Shown one piece after another: positions 1 to 9,919 of a stretch of 64,000 nt of DNA; the first letter of the stretch is position 1, and each line of letters begins with the position of its first letter. Under the pieces are notes generated by a model. The model made no database searches and was not told the origin of the DNA. It worked only from the letters and a program-made list of their open reading frames with translations. A program made the translations under genes and the position numbers. Source of the DNA: Nigrospora sphaerica (Eukaryota > Ascomycota > Sordariomycetes > Amphisphaeriales > Apiosporaceae); the NCBI GenBank assembly GCA_018287875.1, contig JAGVVL010000001.1:5766001-5830000 (forward strand), written 5' to 3'.

Positions 1-1617
1 CCCTCCCAACCGAAGTATTGGCATCTCTGGATGCGCCGTGATGGGCCCCGTTTGACCCGGGAGGTACGTGCGGTGCAGGCAGACCTGCATGCCAAACTCG
101 TCCGGGCAGGGCCAACTCCAAGCGGTGCCCTTCCCTCTCTCTCCTCTTTTCGCATTCGCTCATCATACTTTACGGCCGCCACGGTTCGCCCACGAACGTG
201 CCCCGGGGGTGGTGAGCATCTCGAGGGGGGCGGGATGTACCGACATGCCGAACCCAACAAGGCACAAACGGGAAGGACGGACGGGAAATATGGCCCCTCC
301 TGCTCCCCGTCATCTCTCGCGCGCCCTCTTACTCTTCTCAATCGATGTAGATCGATCTGGCCCGTCGTAGCTGCGGTCACCTGTCACACTGTTGCCCTTG
401 AGCTACGGATCTTGGGTCCACGGGGCGTTGTTGGCCGGCATGGGGGAGGGGAAGAGGTACCTAAGGTCTTGCTGCTGTTTACTGCTGCATGCTCTGTGCA
501 TGGCCATATCGGCACTATGCGTTGCATTCTGCGGCCGCTGCCTTTCAATGCATCCTCACCACCTATGCCGTCGTCTTCACACCCGTCGATCGAGTGGCTT
601 GGGGGGGAGGGGCGCCTTGAGGTCCTGCCGGCACGTGCAAAACTTCTCCCCATGTTCACCACGCCAGTCCACGTCTCGCCTGCTGCTTTCGTTCCCCCAC
701 CATGGGTGCGGCGGTAACTCAATTCTATATGCGTGTGGACCGTCCTGGTCCTCCCGGTTCTCCTTCTCCTTCTTCCCCTTCCTCCATCCACGCCCCCCCC
801 CCCCCCGCCCCCTTCCACGGCAACCTGCAAAGCCGGCTTGCAGATCCTCGCTCCCTGGACTGACGGAAGGGCGGGCGTGGGCATCTGTTACACGGTGCTC
901 GGGCATGCCGTCGTCCTTCCTTGCCGCCCGTCGCCCTTTTCGTTTTAGGGGAGGGGGTTGGGGGCCTTTGTGTTACACGGCGGAGAGTGAAAGACAGAGT
1001 GTGTGAGAGACAGGCAGAGGCGCCCAGGTCAAGCTTCTTCCCCCACTCTCACTCTTGTTCTATCTAGCCGATGCCCTCAGAGTGATCACCATCCACCGCC
1101 CATCTCATCCACTCCTCGTTCTCCCACCCCGGGTCCCCCAGTACCAATAACCGGGTCGTACCAAGTCCTCCCTTACCCTCCTCGTCCGTGGGATTGCGCC
1201 TCATCATCCCACCAGCCGTAGCGTCTATGGGATGTCATGGGTTTCGACGGCGGCGGGCATGTTCTTTGTCTTGCAGTTTCAGCCGCGCGGCTCAAGAGCC
1301 TCCTCGTACCCAACACACTCTATCCACCCCCCTTTTTTCCCCTCCTGGGCATCAGATCACAATACGACTTCCGGTAACTCGCTTTATGCCGATAGCCTTG
1401 CGGCCAAGAGAATAATCCGGCCCTGCGAACAAGGAGTATGGCTCCTCTTCCTTATTTCGCCGGGGCGGACGGGCCCCTTCGTTCCTACATTTCTGTCCTG
1501 GAGGACGAGACGGGCCACTCCGGGCTAGTTCGTTGGGCCATTGGGCGGGCTGCATGTTGCATGGTAGGGTTCCCATGTTACTCGTCACATCCGTGAAAGA
1601 CCATCTCAGCTCGCTGA

Positions 1618-1641
1618 CCCCCCCCCCCCCCCCCCCCCCCC
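1618..1641 (+). repeat. 24-bp homopolymeric C run
   Basis: An uninterrupted run of C (G on the minus strand) starts just after a gctga sequence and ends at cacccc. A run this long can form G-quadruplex or i-motif structures and is prone to slippage, so the exact length in the assembly may be unreliable. Confidence 0.9.
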
Positions 1642-2468
1642 ACCCCGGTGGCCGATGTCTGCCGTTTTTTGGCAGCACTGACAACAACCGTTTGATAAGC
1701 CTTGCAGCTCGCTTGAACAAAGGGACACCCGGCATCTCTGGCTCTTTCCGCTCATGTCCGCGCCCGCGCCCACGTCCGCTGAATCGCTTCGCCGTCGTCT
1801 TTCCCCCCTCTTCTTCCCGAGCGCAAGCACACCCCCTACCCCCCTTCCCCACCATCCCGGGCCATGCAAATGCAGAGCGACATTTAGGAAATCATCCACC
1901 CTGCAGGACATGCAGACAGATACGGAATTGCTCTGGAGGGGCTGATGCGGCCGACTGTGCCTGTCGGAGGCGGAAACGAGCCGCTGTCGCATCCGGGTCA
2001 TCTGGACTGATTCTGCCACACTTCTTGTCCCTCCAAGACAATGTTGGTTTCCCCCCTTCCTCTCCTCATCGAGCGCCAAGGGGCTTGGGGGAAACAATTC
2101 GCCTCGCCAAGCCCCCGCGGCCTGGGAACCTGGTGTAGTATCCTACAACCCGTCTCCTGTAGTTAGCAAGGAGGGTAACTACTTCTTCGTCGTCCTTCAA
2201 AGAACCTACTCCCTTCCTCCCAAGGACACGTCGAGCTTGAAACGGTGGCCTGCAAGAACGCTATACGTTGCCCGGGGTTGCGACCGGAATAGACGGACTT
2301 CGCATGAAACTTCTCCTCCCTGCGGCAGCGAGTGGAAAGGGGCCACGGAACTAATTGTCGAAGGAGGTATAGACAATAGTCTACTGATATAGCACGTCGT
2401 TTTCGGGGTTGCCGCCCTTTTCCTTCCCGATTGGTCGCCTGTAATAATGAGTGAAGTCGCACAGTTGC

Positions 2469-2583
2469 CTTCTTCTTCTTCTTCTTCTTCTTCTTCTTCT
2501 TCTTCTTCTTCTTCTTCTTCTTCTTCTTCTTCTTCTTCTTCTTCTTCTTCTTCTTCTTCTTCTTCTTCTTCTTCTTCTTCTTC
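2469..2583 (+). repeat. (CTT/GAA)n trinucleotide microsatellite, about 38 units
   Basis: A perfect CTT/TTC repeat of about 115 bp, read as GAA/AAG on the minus strand. It lies in gene-free DNA and ends at cacacgcc. Long GAA.TTC tracts are known to form intramolecular triplexes and to be length-unstable. It is not inside any gene that I can support. Confidence 0.95.
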
Positions 2584-2710
2584 ACACGCCCCCCGGCCCC
2601 GACGACGTCAATCTCCCTGAGTGCCGACCCAGGAACGCGTCGGCATTTGACCGGATGGTCCGGTGGCAACGTAACGGAGGGTTGATATCGGTAGCCCCCG
2701 GCTCATAGCC

Positions 2711-2960
2711 CAATGGCACAATACTTTGTGTACGATAATGGAAGTCCGTTATCATAGTGATTAACGGTAATAATAAAAACTAATGATAACGGTGATATGC
2801 AACAGCAATAATGTTCATAAACAAAATTGTCTAACAGGAGTGATTAACAAAGAGTATTAACCGTCGTGATTAATACTAGTGCATAGGAGTCAAAATATCG
2901 TTCTAGTTGATAAGGAACCCCATTAATGGACTTGCAACAAATAACAAGTCACGAATTCGC
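2711..2960. other. AT-rich island in GC-rich flanks
   Basis: About 250 bp of strikingly AT-rich DNA with recurring GTGATTAA (near 2757, 2840 and 2869) and many TAATAA and GATAAC words. The flanks are GC-rich. The composition shift is abrupt, starting right after the block that follows the TTC repeat. It could be a decayed, RIP-mutated repeat remnant or a regulatory AT-rich patch; no coding sequence is visible. Confidence 0.6.
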
Positions 2961-3320
2961 GTAACGGGTTGGTGACGGGTCATAGGGGATCCAACACGCC
3001 GCCGACGGGCTACGGCTTGAGTAGTGGTGCTGTGTTCTCATGGTTGAAAGTACAGAGTGACACCAAAGCGCACAAACAATCCACTATGTAACGGTGCCTG
3101 CAAGCACCGTGAGGGTTGTTTCCCATCACGGTCCCTGTTGGTATTCACGGTCTCAGGCCTAGGTAGACGGGAAAGAACGGAGCCAGCGTCTCTCTCTTTC
3201 GCTGGTACGGCAAGACGGGCATGCACAAAAGGCTTTTTTTGTCCCCCAGCTGGGCAAGCCAACCGAAGGGGGAAAGAAAATTGAGAAGACGGCTCGCACG
3301 AGAGAACCGATCAACTTCCC

Positions 3321-5475
3321 TCACACGTCCTTGGCAACCAGGGGCACAAATTTCATGAGGCAGCGTTGGGCACGCGGCTGCGACGAGATGAGCTGGTCGG
3401 CCATGGCCATGTCGGCGTCGGTCATGCCGGGGTCGGGCACCGTCGTGAAGCGGCTGTAGACGTCGCGCAGCAGGATCTTCATCTCGGCCAGCGCCAGGCT
3501 GTTCACGGGTGGACGGCCCTCGTTAGCCCTCTCTTCCGTTTACTGCCTCGAGAAAAAAGGGGGGAAGGTGCAAAGGGGCCTACTGAGAGAAATAAAAGAA
3601 AATTTGGAAAAAGGGGGGAGCGCTCGCGGGGGGACTTACTGTTTTCCGATACAGCCGCGGCCGCCGCTCGCAAAGGCGAAGAACAGACGGCGCCGTTCCT
3701 GGTCGCCGTCGGCTTCGAGCCAACGCGCCGGCGCGAACGTGTCGGGGTCCGGGAAGACGCGCGTGTCGATGCGGTGCGTTGAGTACGCCTGGCAACTCAC
3801 GATGGTGCCATCGGGGAGCTGTCCCGGTTTCCCGTGTCGTTTGTCAGCATTTTTTGGTTAGAGCATTGTGAGGAGGGGCTCGCGTCGTCGGGTGGCGCGT
3901 CCGCGTACGTCCGGGGGATCGCTAAGGAGGGAACGGGAGCACGCAATAAAGGGGGGGGGAAAGGGAGCTGTAGTGCGCCAGAAAGGGGGAAGGGGGTGGC
4001 AAGTAACAAAACGGGGAAGCCACGTACAAAGTAGCCGTCAATGGTGCGGCCGCCCGCCGGGACGTAGCGCGGCAGCGACATGGGAATCGCCGGGAAACAG
4101 CGCAGGCCCTCGGTCACGACGGCATCGAGGTAGGGCAGCTGGTCAAAGGGCACGTCGGGGTGGGCGCGGAGCTCCGCCTGTAGCCTCTTCTGCACATGCA
4201 GCGACCGCGGCTGCGACATTTCCCACATGAGGAAGCACAGGGCGTCTGCAGGCAAGGTCGTCATCCTTCGGGGTCAGTCGGTGCGTATCCCAGGAGGAAA
4301 AGGGAAAAGGTGGGGTGGTACTCGCCTCCGGTGGTGTCGATGCCGGCGGCCATGTGGTCAAGGCACTCGGCGGCCATGTCCAGGTGCTCCATACCGTGGT
4401 TCTTGTCCTGCATGCGGCTGAGCAGGGTGAAGGGGGCCGGGTCCGGCTTCGCGCTGGCCGTCAGAACGAGGTTGTCAGCCAGGGGCGTTTCTCGAGGCTT
4501 CGAAAGGAACGCCAGCACGCGGGACACCACCCGGTGCAGCTGCGGGTTGTAGTAGGACAGCAATCGATCTGCGGTGGATCAGTAACCGACGACGGACACC
4601 CCGGGAAAAAGGCACGCCTACTCTGAAGACTGTCGTCAAAGGCGACCTGGCGCATGATGGCCTCATCCTTCTCATCGCGCAGCGAGTCGGAGCCGTACGG
4701 ATGGAAGAGATGGTGGCTAACGCAGTCAAAGGCGTAGTCATGGAGGCCTGGGTGCGAGTTAATAGGTCAACAACCAAGTGCCCCCTGCGTACGGTTCCCC
4801 AAGCTTCGGGGCTCAACCGGGCGACATACAAATCTGGCTCAGGGGTCAGCTTCCGGCGGGGGCGATCCGGGGGAGGGCAAGATGGCTTACGAAAAGATCT
4901 ATACTTTGGCCGGCCGACTGGGTGCACCTCTCCATGAACCTCGACGACCGCTCCCGGATACCGTCCAGCGCGGCGGATCGCATGATGTTGGTATTGGCAT
5001 ATCGGTCCGCCAGGACTCGCTTCTTCTTGGCATGCTGGCGTGAGGGTTATTAGAGATGGAGGCGCGGACACGACCGGCGGGGGCAGGGCAAAAAACTACT
5101 CACGTCGGCCTTGTTGAGGGTGCTGAACATGGTGCGGCGGCCGTAGACGCGGAAGAGGTTGTAGAACTCGGTCTTGTCGTAGCCGGAGCCGCCGGCGCCG
5201 TAGATCTCGCGGACGGCGGCGGCGGAGGCGAAGGCGACCTCGCGGGGGCCAACGCGGACGACGGGCCCGTAGGCGGCGTGCAGGCGGTGCAGGTAGCGCG
5301 TGCGGCCGGCGCCGAACTCGTGCCACTTGAGCACGGCCGATGTGAGGCACGCCGCCCACGGGCCCGGCACCGCCCGCAGCGGCGACGCCAGCACCGCCCA
5401 CACGCAGTACGCCGCCGCCACCAGCACCGCCAGTCCGGCTGCCGCGCCGGGGCTCAGCAAGACGAGCAGGCCCAT
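3321..5475 (-). CDS. Cytochrome P450 monooxygenase, seven exons, 481 aa
   Basis: Heme-thiolate monooxygenase, probably anchored in the ER membrane by an N-terminal hydrophobic segment (about residues 10-30). Exons on the minus strand, in gene order: 5475-5104, 5034-4905, 4747-4622, 4568-4326, 4245-4028, 3818-3640, 3498-3321; the frame closes at 482 codons. Landmarks: VPGP hinge near residue 36, I-helix AGIDTTGD (about 284-291), K-helix EGLR (about 333), heme loop FASGGRGCIG with Cys about 417, followed by KHLALAEMK. Length and architecture fit fungal E-class group I P450s. Intron 4 appears to use a GC donor; this choice restores the TTGDALCFLMW helix. Intron 2 uses a GTATAG donor inside what otherwise reads as exon. 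The substrate cannot be deduced, and no core biosynthetic gene is adjacent. Confidence 0.9.
4246..4325 (-). other. Probable GC-AG intron in the P450
   Basis: On the minus strand the exon ends ..GGAG and is followed by GCGAGTACC; the acceptor is CCTGCAG, with a CTGAC branch-like word about 25 nt upstream of it. Splicing gives TTG-DALCFLMW across the I-helix. The competing GT-AG choice (donor GA|GTACCA, acceptor GAAG|G) stays in frame but inserts extra residues and leaves almost no branch-to-acceptor distance. Confidence 0.65.
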
Positions 5476-6332
5476 GGAGTGGGTTCTGGGACACGGGTTG
5501 GACGGGGGAAAACCCGGGGCCGGCCGATAAAACTGGCGTAAGACAGAGGGGTCGGGCGGTCGGGCGGAGGCTGAAACCTCGGACCGGGAGAGAAAAAGTG
5601 AGGGTGAGAGAAAGAGAGAAAGGATACGGAGGGAGAATTACGTAGGCCGGGTACTCGTGTGGGATAAACACACAAGAGAGCAACAAGTATCGGTTACTCC
5701 GTTGGCCTCTTATTGCTGAAGCTACGTCCTGACTTACAACAACTATCTACCACTAAGCAATCTAATCACATGAGTCGAGAGCCGAAGCCGGCGCGGACAC
5801 AGTTTCCAGGGCTAGAGAGCCGCTTTCTTATCGCGGGCGTGGTCCAGGGTCCCCATCCCATCATGACGGGTGTGGGGATGCGCACGTGTGGGGTATTTTC
5901 TTCCGTACATGTACACCAATTCGTACAAGTAACCTGAGCGGTCCCGGCTTGCCGCGGACCTTCCTTGGCCATGCGGGCGGCACAAACTCCATCCATCCCG
6001 GGCGAAGTACGATGCGGCTCTTTTTGAGTTATCTATTAGCCCCTGTTGACCAAAGCCGGACATGCAATTCACACGAAAACGGCAAGTCTCCTGCCCGGGG
6101 GGCATTCACCCTCACGTATAATGAAGCCGACGACAACCGAGTCTACGGACACCAGCTACATATGGATGTTCATCATCTTACCTATCGGGCTGGAACCTCG
6201 GCACCAGTTCCTCAACACGAAAGCGTGCGGTAGGTGGGTTTGAAATGTACAGACGTGATTATCATAAACTAGGGGCTTGGGCGTTATGTACAAGTCCTAT
6301 TATCCCCTACTCTTCGTCGGCCGTGCCGTCTT
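5476..6332. other. Intergenic: P450 promoter side, secreted-protein 3' flank
   Basis: No gene is seen. The first about 200 bases are the 5' leader and promoter side of the minus-strand P450, pyrimidine-rich on its sense strand. The rest is the downstream flank of the minus-strand small secreted protein gene. Confidence 0.6.
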
Positions 6333-6815
6333 TTACGCGGTGCTCAGCTCGACGGTGAAGTTGGCGGGGCCGACGTAGCGCTCGGTCTGGACGGCGCCGC
6401 CGTTGACGGTCTCGATCTGGTCGGCAGGGACGTGGTAGATGCCGGTGGCGTTGCTGCGCGAGTCGAGGCGGTTGGTGAGGGTCAGGTCGAAGCCGCCGTC
6501 GGCGGTGCGGGCCAACTTCCAGGCCACGCCGTTCTTGCAGTCGGCCGCCTCGACCGCCGGCAGCCGGTCCGGGCCTTGCAGCCGCTTCTCGCACTGCGTC
6601 TCGGACTTATACGGCGTCGTGGCGTCGAACGAGTACCTGGACACGGGCCGCGTCAGTCACCCTGGCGTCCCGGAGAGGAAGGAAAAGGGGGGAAACACGT
6701 ACTGGCAAAAGGTGCTGTGGGGGGTGCAGCTGGCCGCGAAGTTGTTGACGGCGAACGAGGCGGCCGAGGCGGAGCCGGCCAGAACGGCGGCAGCGGTGGC
6801 GATGGTGAACTTCAT
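6333..6815 (-). CDS. Small secreted cysteine-containing protein, 138 aa
   Basis: Exons 6815-6703 and 6636-6333; a GTACGT donor and CCAG acceptor join CA|G into Gln-Tyr, and the frame closes at 139 codons. The first about 18 residues (MKFTIATAAAVLAGSASA) are a clear signal peptide. The mature protein is about 120 residues with four cysteines (C30, C37, C53, C71), enough for two disulfides, and two N-glycosylation sequons (NAT, NFT). The pattern SFAVNNFAASCTPHS then FCQYSF recalls a family of secreted ascomycete proteins annotated as hypersensitive-response-inducing or AA1-like; that link is from memory and needs a profile search. Likely extracellular; whether it acts as an effector or a cell-wall protein is unknown. 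Confidence 0.85.
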
Positions 6816-7940
6816 GGTGCTGGTTTGGTTGGAGAGAGGGTTGGGTTTGGAGCGAACGACGACAAGTTGTTTCCAAGAGTGTTTGTCGTAGAGATGCTGG
6901 CTTGGTGATTGAAGTAAGACGCCCTATTGACGGACCTATGTCTTCACTTATATACACGACCTCGGCTAGGGAGGTGGGGGTTGGACATGGAGTGCAGCAA
7001 GTAACCCGGCCCGCCCGCCTTACGAGAGCCCAGAGCCCCCCCCGGTCGCGTTCCGCCGAGGCCGAGAGGGCGGCCGTGGCGTTGAGCAAAGTCCCGCAGT
7101 TTTCGCTGTCCGTTTCCTCCTATATGCGCTGGCCGTCCACCGTGCCGGCCAGCCCGCCCCAAGGGTGCGTTAGGGTGGTGAAGGAACAACACCTATACCC
7201 GTCCCCGCTGCCCCCTTTCGTGCCCACCTCTTCCACTGCCAATGACACCCCGTTTATTTTTATGATTGAGTCTCCAGAAACTGTTTCGAAGTAACTACTG
7301 TGGGAATCAGACAACCAACCGCTGGACTGGCATACATACTATGGGCTAGTGGAAAAGGCGCCTTGGTCGTCTACCGTGCGCTTCGGTGGCCACTAGTCAT
7401 CGGCCCATGACGTATGCCGCATGCCGACCACAACCGACTACTAAATACGAAGTGGCATTGCCAGCCCCCCACTGTTCGGCAGGCATTCTGTCCTGCAAGC
7501 TGGAGCCCTCGAGGGGGTGGGTGCTCGGGATTTCCCCCTGGCCCCGGCACGCCCGCACCGGCTCGGCAGATCGGAATTTAGCCAAACCCCAGGAGAAGGA
7601 GCAGAGCGCAAGCAAGCTTCGTCGTCGTTGGGGTATAGCGCACCGAGTGTGCGCACACGGGGGGGGAACAGCCCAGTCGGGCTTTTCAACAGGACCTACC
7701 TGCTACGGTACATACACAAGACAATGGGACATACAGTATGAGAAGAGGGGAAGAAGCCGAAGAGGCAGAGGAACTACAGAAGAAGCCGCAACTGCGGGTT
7801 CCGAAAGTAGGGGCTGCATAAGAACCAAAACGCCAAAACGCCCCTGCGTGAGCCGTAGCCAGGTAGTCATCCCAAATCACCAAGCCGCCCTATGCCACAT
7901 AGGCCCGGCTCGTGCAAGCGCCGCCGTCGCTCCTCACCGC
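6816..7940. other. Intergenic: secreted-protein promoter and MIS12 3' flank
   Basis: No gene is seen. Bases near 6816-6960 are the presumed 5' leader of the small secreted protein. The remainder is unstructured GC-rich DNA leading to the 3' end of the minus-strand MIS12 gene; the open frames here lack domains and coding character. Confidence 0.6.
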
Positions 7941-9142
7941 TCACGATTCGTTCATGGCATCCTCGTTCCCCGCGCGCCCTTCCCACGCACCCGATGGGCC
8001 GCCTTCGCCCCCCAGCGCCGCCACAAGGCCCTCGAGGCCCTCCACCTCCCCTTTGTCCAGCTTCCTCCCCTCGCTCTGCCACTCACCGTCCCGGATCTCG
8101 CCGTCCTTGCCCAGTTCCAGCCCCTGCACCGTTTCCAGGTGGCGTCGCGTCGCGCTCTCGACGTACTCGACTCGCTCGCGGCGCCAGCTTTTCCGCGCAC
8201 CGCCGTCACCATCCCCTTCCTCCGTCTTGGCCGACGGCGCCAGGTCTGGCGCCAGGGTGCGCAGCGACATGGACAGGGCGCGCAGCGCCTGCAGTTGCGA
8301 CAGCGTGAACGCCGTCGTCGTGCTCAGGGGCGTATCGGGGCCCGCGTCCCTCAGGGGGCCCACCTGTCGGCGCAGGAAGGCCAAGGGCCCCGGCTCTTGC
8401 GCGTCTTCGGTGTTAACGCTCGACTCGCGCTTCACCTCGAGGGCGTCCGGCATGCCCAGCAGGGCTCGCATGTCGCTCAGCAGCCGCGCGTTGCGTTCCT
8501 GCTCAGCACTCAGTAGGGCATTGAGCCGCATGCTCTCGCGCAGCCGCTTCCGCAGCTGCCCGATGGACTCGAGCGTCGGCTTGTCCCCGTGGGTATCGCC
8601 CTTCTCGCCGGTGGCCCCGGCGGGGGCCGAGAAGTCTAGACCCTGGTAGTGACTGAGGCGAAGGTAGTTCCGGACGTTGTAGTGACGGGCGTCGGGCGGC
8701 GTGACGCACAAGATGTTGCGCAGGACGTACAGCTCAAGCTTGTCAAAATTGCGGTCGATGCTGGTGCAGAGGAGCGTCTCAAGCTGGTGCGTGCCCGACT
8801 CGATTTCCGTCTTGGCCAGCTCGGCATAGTCCGGGGGCGGGTCGGCAGGCGGCGCGCCCCGCGGCGCTTTAAAGCCCAGCGTCGCGGGCGGGAGGTTGAG
8901 CAGGCCTTGTTCGACCGAGTTGAGAGCCCGTTCAGCGAGGATATTGATGCTGTTGATGAGGTCGTCGATTAGACTCTGCGAGGGTTTGCGACGTGCGCGT
9001 TAGCCACCGGCGCGACCCCGCGGCGTGGCGCAGAGCAGCACAGCGCAGGCTCTGGCCGGAACCGGGGCGGGCTACTCACGACAGGGGGGTAGCCGAAATG
9101 CTCCGTCAGGAGTTCGGTGTCGGAATTGGTGGGCGCTGCCAT
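7941..9142 (-). CDS. MIS12: Kinetochore protein Mis12/Mtw1, 365 aa
   Basis: Subunit of the MIND/Mis12 complex that joins centromeric CENP-C/CENP-A chromatin to the Ndc80 microtubule-binding complex in the nucleus. Exons 9142-9080 and 8975-7941; the phase-0 intron has a GTGAGT donor and CGCAG acceptor, and the frame closes at 366 codons. The start gives MAAPTNSDTELLTEHFGYPPV, and splicing continues SLIDDLINSINILAERAL, the hallmark N-terminal Mis12 motif. Helical segments follow, with a coiled-coil-like stretch around residues 170-205 (IGQLRKRLRESMRLNALLSAEQERNARLL). The C-terminal about 100 residues are acidic and Gly/Glu-rich, probably disordered. A longer in-frame start 11 codons upstream exists, but the chosen ATG fits the family better. 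Confidence 0.93.
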
Positions 9143-9919
9143 GGTGGCATCTTCGAGCGCATGCGGTTGATACAATGGATGATGGAGGGACGCGTCTGTC
9201 GGCCAGTCTTGCGCACGCCGAAATCGCGTTTGGATGTTGCCAGCACGGAGGGGCTAGCGCATGTTGTGTACCTACATTACATGTAAATGTACAGCACACA
9301 AGTATGGGGCCTAGCGAGGGGTAATTGGACGGAAGAGCCGTCTAGGATGGATCCCGCTCGGAAAGGCAGGCAACCAGGCAGAGCTGGTTGCTTATGCTTC
9401 TGATCCCCTTATGCAGTTACCGACAGTTACATCCCGTCTATCCCATGCCATACCTCCCCCCCCCATCTACTATCTATGTACCTTACGACTGCAGAGGCTC
9501 AGCGGTACAATACAGCCGTCCCGGACATAGACGTTGTGGCTGAGCCAGTCCCGGCCTTGCTTTGGCGCTACGTCATCTCTTATCCTAAGTGCATAGCTGG
9601 ATGTACATCCCACATCCTCCTTGAATACATCCCGCCTACTAAGGTAGCTCAGGCGTTTCGTACCATCCAGAGCACTCAGTCGTTCGTTTCGCTCCCACTC
9701 TCGTGCGTCCATCCCTGGCCTCCATGGATGTGCCCGACAGTGACTAACTAGTAGTAGGCCACCCTAACCCAAACCGCCGGGACGGCTTGTTTCTGCAGGG
9801 GACCAACCCACCCTGTGATTCTGCCCTGCCCCGAACGATCTCTTCCTGTTCAGCTTCGACCCGGTCTGCGCTCGGCCGATTCGCGGTCAGCATCGAAACA
9901 CGAAGAAGCGCCCCCCGTC
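9143..9919. promoter_or_regulatory. Divergent promoter between MIS12 and the proline-rich gene
   Basis: A head-to-head intergenic region of about 780 bp with no gene of its own. It must hold the promoters and leaders of both genes. A short C run lies near 9459. No individual factor site is convincing. Confidence 0.55.

Larger units (their letters stand above)
1..3320. other. Non-coding interval at window start
   Basis: No convincing gene is seen here. The open frames are GC-biased shadows without introns, domains or codon structure, and the longest includes the trinucleotide repeat read as poly-Lys or poly-Leu. The interval holds C runs near 793-806 and 1618-1641, the TTC microsatellite and an AT-rich island, described separately. 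The right end is the downstream flank of the minus-strand P450. Confidence 0.7.

Noticed and set aside
2163..2708. Poly-Lys (minus) and poly-Leu (plus) ORFs
   Set aside because: They are translations of the TTC/GAA microsatellite with non-coding flanks.
4264..4323. Canonical GT-AG alternative for P450 intron 4
   Set aside because: It keeps frame but inserts residues into the I-helix and leaves too short a branch-to-acceptor distance; kept as the less likely alternative.
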